A stretch of DNA of 64,000 nucleotides, taken from Acidobacteriota bacterium (GTDB lineage Bacteria > Acidobacteriota > Blastocatellia > Chloracidobacteriales > Chloracidobacteriaceae). Shown in pieces: positions 27,405 through 36,143 of this stretch (positions are counted from its first letter, which is position 1; each line of letters begins with the position of its first letter). The DNA lies in the NCBI GenBank assembly GCA_016208495.1, contig JACQXX010000080.1, positions 62,001-126,000 on the forward strand, written 5' to 3'. The notes under the pieces are model-generated. The model did not search any database and was not told where the DNA came from. It saw only the letters and a program-made list of their open reading frames with translations. Made by a program: the position numbers and the translations under genes.

Positions 27405-27796
27405 AGGCAGCACTTTTTATTTGGGAATAATGGGGAATAAAAGGGTTGAGCGCCGTCAGGGTGTAATCCCAGGGCCTGAAAAGTCAACCCCTGTTCAAAA
27501 AATTTCAGCCCGATTGTAGCCGTTGGCTGCAAAAAAAACAGCCATTCAATTCGACCAACCATGGCAAAGCCCATATCAAAAGACCCCTTTTGTCAGGCTT
27601 CCGATAATTGACCTGGCTTGAAATGGAAAATTGATAAAATCGCGAGTTGGAGCTTTATCGTGAATTGAAAGCCATCGAGCTTCGCTTACCGGTGTTTGAC
27701 GAAATGGCTGGTCTTCCTGGCATATTGGGGACTCAGTCATTTACAGTTCTCGAATTCTAAGAACTTGTATCCTATGAAATGAGATGATCTGGCTCA
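27405..27796. other. Gene-free divergent region
   Basis: About 390 bases between divergent genes (M14 peptidase and transporter). I see no repeat family here and no clear RNA or regulatory element. Confidence 0.5.
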
Positions 27797-29437
27797 ATGA
27801 TCAATTTGTTGCTCTCAAACCCGCTGTTGCTTTTATTCCTGGTTGCCGCCATTGGGTATCCGCTGGGGAGATTGACTGTTCGGGGCACCAGCTTGGGAAT
27901 CGCCGCCGTGTTGTTTGTCGGCATTGCCTTTGGTTCGCTTCATCCCACCCTGAAAGTGCCTTCGATTTTGTATGAACTTGGTCTGGGGCTGTTTGTGTAT
28001 ACCCTTGGTCTGAGCAATAGTGCAGCTTTTTTTACTTCGCTCAAACGCCGAGGGTTACGAGACAATTTCCTGGTCGCGGGTGGATTGCTCCTGGCGGTTG
28101 GGATCACGGTGGTGATTCAACAGTGGTTTCACTTGAAAGTGTCTCTCACGGTCGGGTTGTTTGCTGGAAGTTTGACCAATACCCCAGCCCTGGCCAGCGT
28201 GCTCGAAACCATCAGAACTTCCGTCCCAAAAGAAACCCTCACCCAAATGTTGACTGAACCAGTGGTCGGGTACTCGATTGCCTACCCAATGGGTGTGGTT
28301 GGCATGATTTTGGTGATTTTGATACTGCAAAAATTGTGGAACATAGACTATGCGGCTGAAGCATCAGCCCAGCGTGAATTCCAAACCGGGAGTGAAAAAC
28401 TCTGCAATCAGACCATCCGGGTGACCAACCCTGTGGCTGATCACCAGACGATTGGAACCCTTGAACATGAATTTCCGAGCCTGGTCTTTGGTCGCATCAA
28501 ACACGAAGCGTCTCAGTCACTGGCTTCGCCTGATACCCGGCTGCATTTGGGGGATTTAGTCAGCGTGATTGGGATCCGCGACAGCGTCGCCCAGGTGACT
28601 CAAAAGCTTGGGGAAGCCACCCCCGTACATCTTGAATTAGATCGAAGTCGGTATGATTTTCGACGGGTGTTTGTTTCAAACCACGACGTGGCCGGTCATC
28701 GGTTGGTTGATTTGAACTTAATGCAGCAATTTGGTGCCATTGTGACCCGCATTCGCCGGGGTGACATTGATTTGATTGCTCAGGAAGACACAATTTTGGA
28801 ACTGGGTGATCGGGTGCGGGTCGTGGCTGATCGGGATCATTTGGATGCGGTCTCAAAGTTTTTTGGTGACTCGTACCGCGAGTCAAGCGAAGTTGATATT
28901 TTAACCTTTAGTCTTGGCCTGGCCCTTGGGTTGTTCCTTGGCACCATTCCCATTCCAATCACGGATGACATCAATATCAAACTTGGCCTGGCTGGAGGTC
29001 CGCTGGTTGTGGCGCTTATTTTGGGAAAACTCGAACGAACGGGCCCACTGGTGTGGGTGCCGCCCTTTAGCGTCAGTCAGGCCATTCGTCAAATTGGGCT
29101 GGTCATTTTTCTGGCTGGCATTGGCACCCATGCCGGGTATTCATTTGTGTCTACCTTGACCAGTGGTGGCGGGCTCTGGCTGCTTCTGGCTGGGGCCATC
29201 ATTACCTGCACGGTGGCACTGGTGGTGCTGGTGGTTGGATACAAGGTTTTCAAAATCCCGATGGGCCTGTTGATTGGGATCTTATCGGGAATGCAAACGC
29301 AACCAGCGTTGCTGGGTTTTGCTCTGGAGCAAACCAAAAACGATTTACCCAACATTGGCTATGCCGCGGTATTTCCAGTTGCCACGGTGTTGAAAATCAT
29401 TCTGGTTCAGGTGTTGTTTGCCCTGTTGTCGCACTGA
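27797..29437 (+). CDS. AspT/YidE-type transporter with two RCK_C domains
   Basis: A 546-residue inner-membrane protein of the aspartate-alanine exchanger (AAEx) family. Hydrophobic helices such as LLLLFLVAAIGYPLG, ILYELGLGLFVYTLGLS and GLFAGSLTNTPALASVL form the first membrane half. Two cytosolic RCK_C/TrkA-C-type domains (residues ~195-370) follow, with VFGRIKHEAS, LHLGDLVSVIGIRDSVAQV and DTILELGDRVRVVADRDHLD. A second membrane half resembles the first (LGLALGLFLGTIPI, GAIITCTVALVVLVVGYKVF), reflecting the family's internal duplication. The substrate (amino acid or dicarboxylate) is unknown. A perfect intrinsic terminator follows at 29486. The gene stands alone. Confidence 0.9.
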   Translation: MINLLLSNPLLLLFLVAAIGYPLGRLTVRGTSLGIAAVLFVGIAFGSLHPTLKVPSILYELGLGLFVYTLGLSNSAAFFTSLKRRGLRDNFLVAGGLLLAVGITVVIQQWFHLKVSLTVGLFAGSLTNTPALASVLETIRTSVPKETLTQMLTEPVVGYSIAYPMGVVGMILVILILQKLWNIDYAAEASAQREFQTGSEKLCNQTIRVTNPVADHQTIGTLEHEFPSLVFGRIKHEASQSLASPDTRLHLGDLVSVIGIRDSVAQVTQKLGEATPVHLELDRSRYDFRRVFVSNHDVAGHRLVDLNLMQQFGAIVTRIRRGDIDLIAQEDTILELGDRVRVVADRDHLDAVSKFFGDSYRESSEVDILTFSLGLALGLFLGTIPIPITDDINIKLGLAGGPLVVALILGKLERTGPLVWVPPFSVSQAIRQIGLVIFLAGIGTHAGYSFVSTLTSGGGLWLLLAGAIITCTVALVVLVVGYKVFKIPMGLLIGILSGMQTQPALLGFALEQTKNDLPNIGYAAVFPVATVLKIILVQVLFALLSH

Positions 29438-29485
29438 CTGTGGAAACAAAAGCTGGCTGGAACGCTGGTTTTCTCAATAAAAATA

Positions 29486-29512
29486 AAAAGGGGCGTTTGT
29501 ATCGCCCCTTTT
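29486..29512. terminator. Intrinsic terminator, probably bidirectional
   Basis: A perfect 10-bp stem AAAAGGGGCG / CGCCCCTTTT with a 7-base loop ends in T residues, 49 bases after the transporter stop. The A-run on the left lets it work in both directions. Confidence 0.85.
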
Positions 29513-29604
29513 GTACAACTGGCCTGGCTATAGTTTTTCAGATAAATATTTCCATGGTGTTTTTGGTGATCATCGTTCAGAAACCATTGAAAAATTTGGC
29601 TTTC

Positions 29605-29640
29605 TTTTTCGTGTAGCTTGTGTGTTTCGTGGTTTCTTTA
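29605..29640. repeat. R2 core fragment
   Basis: TTTTCGTGTAGCTTGTGTGT followed by TTCGTGGTTTC matches the middle of the R2 element. The palindromic ends are missing. It lies between convergent genes. Confidence 0.7.
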
Positions 29641-29664
29641 TCTGAAATTCTATATATTCTGCCT

Positions 29665-31197
29665 TTACTCCGCTCTGTCTTTGGCGCCAACAGGACGTTC
29701 AAGCTCGGGTGTGGCAGCATCGGTGGAAGCCAGCACATTGGCTGCCTCGGCGAGAAACTGATTTAAATATTCTTGTGAAACCCGAAATGTACGGATTTTT
29801 ACCTGCTCACGATTTTCAGGTGAAATTCCAACCAGAGCGGCAAGCGCGGCCCGGTTGGCTACCCGGTTAAAGTATGTATAAATCCGTACTTTTCCTTCAG
29901 GCTCAACAAATAAAACCAGCACATCGGTTGAATCTTCAAGAAAACAGACGGGAGCAATATTCAAGACCTCGGCTTGATCAATACTGAGGATTGATGCCAT
30001 GCGAGGGTCAAATTTCAATGCGTCCAAATCAATTTTTTCTGAAGTCAACCGGGTTCGCTTCCCAACCGGGATGCCAGCCGCGGCAAGTTCTTCGTTGGTT
30101 CGCCGATGGCGTTTGCGGGGCAGTTCATCAGTTGATTGAGTGCCTGGGGCAGGCAGACTGATTTGATCATCTTCGTCGGGTACCCCTACTGGAAGCGAAA
30201 GCTGTACCGGTGTTGGGGTGGAGGGTGGGGTGTTTTCCGTTTTCACATCAGGCGAAAGCGGATCTGACGTGAGAGCTGGCTCTGTTTTTAAGCCGGTACG
30301 TTCGGTAACTTTCGGTTTTGGAGCCGTACCCTGTCGAGTGGCCTGCACTGCACCTCGCAACACCTGTTCAGCATCACCAAAGAAGGATTCGATGGCCTGA
30401 GCGACCCGGGGTTCAATCGGTTGAATCCGTTCCCGTTGCGTCAGAAGTTGTGCGACCAGAAATTGGGTTTCATCCATTGAAAAAGAAAACCGTACTCCCC
30501 GGCGGTTCTCACGGTCTGCAAAGCGGTCGTACTCAAATACCAATTCAAGCTGTGTTCCTTCAATGGAAACAGGAATTGTGGTTTGAACAACACCGGCGGA
30601 TGCGGCTGGTGGTGCACTTACCCAGGATTGAGTCATGGCGGGTTTGGGGGCAGGCAGGGGTTGTTTCGGTGGAACGGGTTGGAACACCCGTGGAGGTTGA
30701 ACTGGCTGAACAGGTGCCGGCTCGGGTGCCGGTGAGATTTTTTCCTCAGGCTCACTGGCTGCCTTTGGGACAACCGGTTCATCAATCACCCGCTCCTGAA
30801 CTGGCTCAGGTTTTGGTTCTGGTGTTTCAATCCGACGTGGCACCTCACCCGCTGGCTCTGATTTTGGTGGAACTGGTGATGGTCTGTATTCTCGATTGTA
30901 TTGCCTGTCAAAAGAGGGAGCTGGTTGCCGAAACCGGTCCTTTTTATATTCAGGCGGGTTTTGCGATAGTTCTGTCAAATGGGTTTCCAGATATTGAATT
31001 TCTGAGAACTGAGGCAGGATATCAAGGACGGATTCTAATTGAGCTGGTGATAGCTTTTTGAGGTGATTCTTGACTGGTGGGGGAACAAAGCGAAACTGCT
31101 TTTTGATTGCTTGAAACAGCATTTCCTTGAGGTCATACCAGTTGGGCTGTCGATTTGGATCAGATTCGTTAGTGAAGGATGGTTTTTTGTAATTCAT
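29665..31197 (-). CDS. Hypothetical proline-rich protein with possible DUF4351-like N-terminus
   Basis: A 510-residue protein from ATG 31197 (MNYKKPSF); an in-frame start at 31281 would add 28 residues. Residues ~20-75 (KKLSPAQLESVLDILPQFSE, EIQYLETHL) resemble the small helical DUF4351 domain. The next ~130 residues are a proline-rich linker (PAPEPAPVQPVQPPRVFQPV). A folded domain carrying TIPVSIEGTQLELVFEYDRF follows, then another linker and a C-terminal alpha/beta domain (DVLVLFVEPEGKVRIYTYFN). No signal peptide or membrane helix is seen. Its function is unknown. The linkers point to a multi-partner scaffold, but that is inference. Confidence 0.75.
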   Translation of the reverse strand: MNYKKPSFTNESDPNRQPNWYDLKEMLFQAIKKQFRFVPPPVKNHLKKLSPAQLESVLDILPQFSEIQYLETHLTELSQNPPEYKKDRFRQPAPSFDRQYNREYRPSPVPPKSEPAGEVPRRIETPEPKPEPVQERVIDEPVVPKAASEPEEKISPAPEPAPVQPVQPPRVFQPVPPKQPLPAPKPAMTQSWVSAPPAASAGVVQTTIPVSIEGTQLELVFEYDRFADRENRRGVRFSFSMDETQFLVAQLLTQRERIQPIEPRVAQAIESFFGDAEQVLRGAVQATRQGTAPKPKVTERTGLKTEPALTSDPLSPDVKTENTPPSTPTPVQLSLPVGVPDEDDQISLPAPGTQSTDELPRKRHRRTNEELAAAGIPVGKRTRLTSEKIDLDALKFDPRMASILSIDQAEVLNIAPVCFLEDSTDVLVLFVEPEGKVRIYTYFNRVANRAALAALVGISPENREQVKIRTFRVSQEYLNQFLAEAANVLASTDAATPELERPVGAKDRAE

Positions 31198-31733
31198 AAG
31201 GGTACGTCTGAGTGAGAAGGGAGTTGTTTGTGAAAGGAGCCATTTATTCTCAGCCTCAGATTGATTCTCCAGTTGGAACACGGACCCAAACCAGTTTGAC
31301 GTGATTCATCCCGGCGACAGTCTTACCGGTGAACGAAAAGAACTGGTTACACCTGCCATTTCTCGCAACCTGAAATCACACATACAACCAGGAGTGGCTG
31401 AAAATATCCTGAAAGAACATCTATTCTATTCAAAGTATGATAAAAAGATAGAAAAGAAAAAGCAATTGAGGCGTAATTTTGCCAAACAAATGGCTGGATC
31501 ATCATTTCCAACTGGTTTTTCAACCAAAAATGGGTTTCAGAAATAGCCTGTGGGTGCACACCCTGGAAGAAAGTGGCCCGATGCCCTTAGCCCAAAATGG
31601 TACGTGCCTCGTCAGAAGTTTACTGAGAGGTTTGAATTTGGTAAGTATTTGATTTTTTTCGTGGTTTTCGTGGTTTTCGTGGTTAAAAATGTCTTGGAAT
31701 TTTCGGTAAGGTCCGTTAGTACTCCTCAAATAT
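31198..31733. other. Gene-free stretch containing a diverged R2 element
   Basis: Between two - strand genes. The right part is R2 copy C (31601-31718). The left ~400 bases hold the upstream region of the proline-rich gene; an 81-codon open frame there shows no protein features. Confidence 0.6.
31601..31718. repeat. R2 element, copy C (diverged ends)
   Basis: The body TTTTTTCGTGGTTTTCGTGG, then TTAAAAATGTCTTGGAATTT and TCGGTAAGGT, aligns with the other R2 copies. The ends (TACGTGCCTC, AAGGTCCGTTA) have lost perfect symmetry. It lies 3' of the radical SAM gene. Confidence 0.8.
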
Positions 31734-33239
31734 TCAGGAACGTCGTGACCGGAGACCATCTTTGATCAGTTTGAAAATTGTCCGGCGGTTTTGAAAAATG
31801 ACCTTGAGCCAGGACAGGGTGCCCATTTGAGGAAAGTAGATTCCACGAAAGAAAATGCGGGCAATGAAAAGTGTAATCCGCTGAGTGAGTGGCTTGGTTT
31901 TGATTGAATCCACGGCGGCGGCAATGGCTTCTGGGCTATACGAGTGAGTCCATCCGTGGTTGAGTTCCTGTTGTGCCTGATCAATACTCATTTTGAGGGG
32001 AGTGTGCGACATCTGGAAAGGTTTGAAATCAAGCCAGTGTGATGGGCGCGTCAATCGCCCAGCCGTTGCCAGCCGCTGATAGAGAGGTGTTCCCGGCAGG
32101 GGAGTCAAGGTCCCAAAAACGGGAAGCCCTGGCGGCCAGCTCCGGATTTGCTCTAAGGTTCGCTCGGCAGCACCTGGGGCGTCATTATCCAGCCCAAAAA
32201 TAAACGACGTGATGGCCATGATATTGCGGTTTGCCAGGCGTTCGAGCACGATTTGGTACTCATTTGGCCGACTAAACCCTTTGTTGACATCGGCCAGGTT
32301 GATTGGATCAATTGACTCCATTCCAATAAAGATCCATTTGCCTCCTGAGGCTGCAATCAGGTCAACCAGTTCCTCATCCCGCAGCAAATTGGCGCTTATC
32401 TGGGCGGCCCAGTTTAATTGGGCGTCAGCGGCAATAATATCGCGAAGTAAAGATTTGGTGCGTTTGATGTTGATGGCAAAATTATCATCAATAAAAAAGA
32501 CTGCCATCTGACCTTGCTCGCGAAGCGCTCGATTCTTCAATCGCAATAACTCATCAACCACACTTTCATTCGTTCGGAAGCGGATTGAATCCCCAAAAAA
32601 TCCGGTTACGGTGCAAAACTCGCAGCCGTAGGGACACCCGCGTCCAGATTCAATCGGTATCACTCGAAACGTTCCCCACCCGGCCCCAAGTCGTTTGAGA
32701 ATGGGAGCAAAGATTTTCGGAATTAAGTTGAACTGATCCAAATCCATTGATTCCCAGGGAATGGCTGGATAGGGTTGCAGGGAAGGTTTCATTTCCTTGC
32801 CCAGGTGATTCACCGGAGCATACACTGGTTTTAATTCACCGCGCACGGCATCCTGAACAATCCTGGGCCAGGTTTCATCTGCCTCGCCCACGGCAACCGC
32901 ATCAGCGTGTTGAGGTCCACCATTTCGTCCCAGCGCTTCATCAACGGCTTCAGTAACATGCGGACCACCCATCACAACCGGTACGCCAGTTGCCCGAATG
33001 GCATCGGCCATGCGGTACGCTTTGGCAACCATTCTGGTCATGGCCCCAATGCCGACCAGTCCAATCTTTTCTTCAATCACGAAACGTGCAATCCCAGCTT
33101 CATCCATCGGTTGAGCATTTCCATCAATGAGGAGAACTTCATGTTCAGGTGGCGTTAACGATTGAAGCAAAAACATCCACAAATGAGGCATGAAATTGCT
33201 TGTGACACCATTATCAGGGTTGTACAAGAGGATTTTCAT
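31734..33239 (-). CDS. B12-binding-domain radical SAM protein
   Basis: A 501-residue protein. The N-terminal ~140 residues form a cobalamin-binding-like Rossmann domain (MKILLYNPDNGVTSNFMPHL, GVPVVMGGPHVTEAVDEALG). The radical SAM core carries the cluster motif in SGRGCPYGCEFCTVTGFFGD (C-x3-C-x2-C) near residue 218. Typical partner segments are FFIDDNFAINIKRTK and WIFIGMESIDPINLADVNKG. The C-terminal ~100 residues include LTRPSHWLDFKPFQMSHTPL, typical of the DUF4070-type tail of such enzymes. It probably catalyses a radical methylation or rearrangement of a lipid or natural product; the substrate is not deducible. No biosynthetic partner is adjacent. Confidence 0.92.
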   Translation of the reverse strand: MKILLYNPDNGVTSNFMPHLWMFLLQSLTPPEHEVLLIDGNAQPMDEAGIARFVIEEKIGLVGIGAMTRMVAKAYRMADAIRATGVPVVMGGPHVTEAVDEALGRNGGPQHADAVAVGEADETWPRIVQDAVRGELKPVYAPVNHLGKEMKPSLQPYPAIPWESMDLDQFNLIPKIFAPILKRLGAGWGTFRVIPIESGRGCPYGCEFCTVTGFFGDSIRFRTNESVVDELLRLKNRALREQGQMAVFFIDDNFAINIKRTKSLLRDIIAADAQLNWAAQISANLLRDEELVDLIAASGGKWIFIGMESIDPINLADVNKGFSRPNEYQIVLERLANRNIMAITSFIFGLDNDAPGAAERTLEQIRSWPPGLPVFGTLTPLPGTPLYQRLATAGRLTRPSHWLDFKPFQMSHTPLKMSIDQAQQELNHGWTHSYSPEAIAAAVDSIKTKPLTQRITLFIARIFFRGIYFPQMGTLSWLKVIFQNRRTIFKLIKDGLRSRRS

Positions 33240-33522
33240 TGAGGGGGTACCTTCCGGACAGTTGCCAGAGTAAGCCTATTTTTCAATGGGCTGGATGAAA
33301 GAAAGTGCCTGCTGGCTTTTGAGAAGACACACAGAACTAAAGTCAGGTCACCTGACTGGTGGTTTTTCGTCAGTGGTGGACATATTGGTCCAAAACAGTG
33401 GGTATTGGGTTTTGGAAAGGTGGAAAAGGAAGAAAACCAGGCCCGGCCATTCAAAACAGATGTATCCTTGTACTCTGATTTGATCTGAAAAGCCAGCCAG
33501 GGCACGGAAATTTCAGGAAATC

Positions 33523-33626
33523 ATACCAGTTTGTAATCAGTAGCCCGTGGTCAATCGTTCACTAAGCTTATTTGATTGAACTATTTGACTATTCTCTCAT
33601 CCGAGAATTCCATTGCAAATTGGTGT
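33523..33626 (+). repeat. R3 element, forward copy
   Basis: A 104-bp element beginning ATACCAGTTTGTAATCAG and ending CAAATTGGTGT, with TTCACTAAGC and TTATTTGATTGAACTA inside. The ends are imperfect inverted repeats. Confidence 0.85.
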
Positions 33627-33817
33627 CAGCATTGATAATCAAAAAGTACGTTCCTTTTCGGGTCTGGTGTACCCCTTATGGCCATAAGCGCCAGGAGAAG
33701 GGAACAAAGTCCGATCTGGACAAGGGGACAGGGGACAAGGGGGACAGGGGGATAAGGGGACAAGGAGACAAGGAGACACCTTGAATCGCTTCATCTCCCC
33801 ACTCCCAACCGGAGGTT

Positions 33818-33921
33818 ATACCATTTTGGAATGAAGCGGTCGTATTAGAAAACAGTCAAGTCATTCAATAAAATGAACTTAGTGAACTACTGACTACTGA
33901 CTACTGACTACAAACTGGTAT
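33818..33921 (-). repeat. R3 element, reverse copy
   Basis: A 104-bp element from ATACCATTTTGGAATGAAG to ACTACAAACTGGTAT, with three ACTACTG heptamers near its right end. It is oriented opposite to the copy at 33523. Confidence 0.88.
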
Positions 33922-34176
33922 TATTCAAACCTGCACCGCTTGAGCATTGTCCTCTTGTTTTCCCTTCTTCTTGTCTCAATGCACTCAACTTTCCGTATCC
34001 TGTCCCTTTGTCCAGCTTTAGTGGATTGATCCGTTTGTACAATACAGGAGCGTATGTTCTGAAAATAAAAACGGGTTCGGAGAATGGTAAGCTCCTTCAA
34101 ATTGAAAGAGTTACCAGCTCTGAACCCGAAATTCGAAGCCCTGATGTTGGATCAGGATTATTTGTATTTGATGAGG

Positions 34177-35790
34177 TTAATTCACTCCGCACGCCGTCCA
34201 GGTTGCGGCAACCGCATTTTGTTCAGCGCTGCCAGTGCCATAGAGGTCCCGAGCGGCATTAAGTGTGGCCGTCCGTGCGGCGGCGTAATTGGTCCCTGAG
34301 GTCATATAGACGGTCAAGGCGCGATACCAAATTTTTTCGGCTTTGCCCCGAGTGATACCCGTGACCGCAATTCCTGAAGTTCGGTTGGTGCCACCTTCAG
34401 ACAGGAGGTAGAAAAAGTGATTGGCCAGACCGGACGAATAATGCACATCCATTCCATTGGTATACTGGCTGTAGTGGTCAATTGAGGCACCATCCCCACG
34501 CGGGTCACTCATGCTGCGCAGCCAGCCGCGGGAGGTTTTGGTGATTTCCTCGCCAATCAGGTAGTCACCTGGGTCACTGGAATTGGCGGCAAAAAATTCG
34601 GTGCAGGTGCCAAAAATATCCGATGTCGCTTCATTGAGTCCGCCAGATTCGCCTGAGTAAACCAGCCGTGCGGTTTTGCTGGTGACCCCGTGGGTCATTT
34701 CATGGGCCGCCACATCAATTGAAACCAGTGCCGTAAAGGTATTGCCATCGCCGTCACCATAGGTCATACAGAAACAACTGTCGCTCCAGAAAGCATTGTT
34801 ATATTTCCGACCATAGTGAATCCGGCTGTACCCGCCCCGGCCATTGTTGGCAATTCCATTTCGACCGTGGACTAATTTATAGTAATCAAAGGTCTTTGCG
34901 GCACCATAGTGGGCATCAACGGCAGCGGATGAGGGGTCAGCACTGACCCCGCTTCCCCAGGTATTGTCCGTATCGGTGAAGACCGTACCGGTTCCAAAAA
35001 ACTTCCCCTTCAGGTCCGAGGTGTAGTGGCTTCCGTGGGTCATATCGCGGAGTTCAAATTTGCCGGTAATCGAGTTGGTGCTGAGCGGCACCGTCCCGGA
35101 ATACAAACTTCGCCCGCTTCCAGTTGCGGTCGCTGTCTCAAGGTTGTCATAGCTCCAGATGACCTTTCCGGATTTGGCGCTGATGAAATACACCGTTGCC
35201 GCCGGATTTTCGCTGGCGATATCAACCAGTTCGATTTGATAGGTCAAAAAATACTTCCCGTTTTTGGGCAGAATCATCAGTTCCGCCGCTGGTTGTTCGC
35301 TTGGAAATTGACCGAATTGCTGCCTGGCAATGGCGATGGCTTCGTCTGAGGTCAGGCGCGGTGTGGTTGAAATATTGATTCCCTGGAAATAATCACCAGT
35401 GATGCTCGCCAAAGATCCATCCGTCTGAAAGTGAGTAATCATCTCCCCCTGGAAGACCTTTACCCCCTGATGGGTTTGATCCAATCGCACGTGGGCCATG
35501 TGCAATTGGTCGGCAAATGCCTCGCGTGGCACAAATTCCTCTTGAGCGTTCCGAATGCCCGGCACCTGGGCCTGAAGCAAATCAAAACTGATGGTTTGGG
35601 CATGGGTAATCGCCGCTTTTTGTTCCGGGCTGAGTTCAGCATCAGTTGCCTGAACGTGATCGAGGGTGGCGGAGTCGAATGAAGTGGTGGCTTCGGATTT
35701 TTGGGACTGGGCGTTTCCGGGCTGGATGGCAACCATCGGTGCCATCGCCATCAAAACCATGGCGAACAGTAAAATTCGGCGTCTATTCAT
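34177..35790 (-). CDS. Secreted M4-family (thermolysin-like) metalloprotease
   Basis: A 537-residue preproprotein. The signal peptide is MNRRRILLFAMVLMAMAPMV with an AQS-type cleavage region. An FTP/PepSY propeptide (VKVFQGEMITHFQTDGSLAS, LTYQIELVDIASENPAATVY) occupies residues ~70-215. The catalytic domain has the zinc motif in VAAHEMTHGVTSK near residue 363, the downstream zinc Glu in SGGLNEATSDIFG, and the transition-state His segment GMDVHYSSGLANHFFYLLSE. All expected catalytic residues are present. It is about the usual size for a short M4 protease without extra C-terminal domains. It should be exported, self-processed and digest extracellular protein. Confidence 0.95.
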   Translation of the reverse strand: MNRRRILLFAMVLMAMAPMVAIQPGNAQSQKSEATTSFDSATLDHVQATDAELSPEQKAAITHAQTISFDLLQAQVPGIRNAQEEFVPREAFADQLHMAHVRLDQTHQGVKVFQGEMITHFQTDGSLASITGDYFQGINISTTPRLTSDEAIAIARQQFGQFPSEQPAAELMILPKNGKYFLTYQIELVDIASENPAATVYFISAKSGKVIWSYDNLETATATGSGRSLYSGTVPLSTNSITGKFELRDMTHGSHYTSDLKGKFFGTGTVFTDTDNTWGSGVSADPSSAAVDAHYGAAKTFDYYKLVHGRNGIANNGRGGYSRIHYGRKYNNAFWSDSCFCMTYGDGDGNTFTALVSIDVAAHEMTHGVTSKTARLVYSGESGGLNEATSDIFGTCTEFFAANSSDPGDYLIGEEITKTSRGWLRSMSDPRGDGASIDHYSQYTNGMDVHYSSGLANHFFYLLSEGGTNRTSGIAVTGITRGKAEKIWYRALTVYMTSGTNYAAARTATLNAARDLYGTGSAEQNAVAATWTACGVN

Positions 35791-36143
35791 AAGTATGAGT
35801 ACTCTCTATCCTTTGCGAAGTTGTTGACGGGTCGTTGAAGGTATTTTTACACCCGTGATCGGGTGTTTGGGGGAAGCCAAATCAATTGTGCCCGCTCCAC
35901 ATGATGTGCTTGATGGAACGAATTCTTTCAGGCAGAAAATTCGGATTGGCGAACTTGAAGTTGTTTGATTTGGGCAAGGAAGAAAAGAGGGACATCCTAC
36001 CAGGGAGCATTCCAGAATGTCAATTGTTTGCAACTGAACGCTTTGCGGTGGGACAACCAAACCGGGTACCACTTTTGATGGATTGAATTACCTGGACAAC
36101 CAAACCGAATTGAAATCCTGATTCAAACCCGGAGCCAATCCCT
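35791..36143. other. Gene-free stretch upstream of the M4 protease
   Basis: About 350 bases between two - strand genes, presumably holding the protease promoter and the CHAT gene's downstream region. I see no repeat family or RNA gene. Confidence 0.5.

Larger units (their letters stand above)
33240..34176. other. Large gene-free stretch filled with repeats
   Basis: About 940 bases upstream of the radical SAM gene and 3' of the M4 protease. It holds two R3 copies in opposite orientation (33523-33626, 33818-33921), an R4-like end at about 33683 (CATAAGCGCCAGGAGAAGG) with GGGGACAAGG-type tandem units, and a matching CCGTATCCTG near 33993. No gene is supported. Confidence 0.7.

Noticed and set aside
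30318-31061. 247-codon open frame antisense to the proline-rich gene
   Set aside because: A mirror of the proline-rich coding region; long open antisense frames are expected there.
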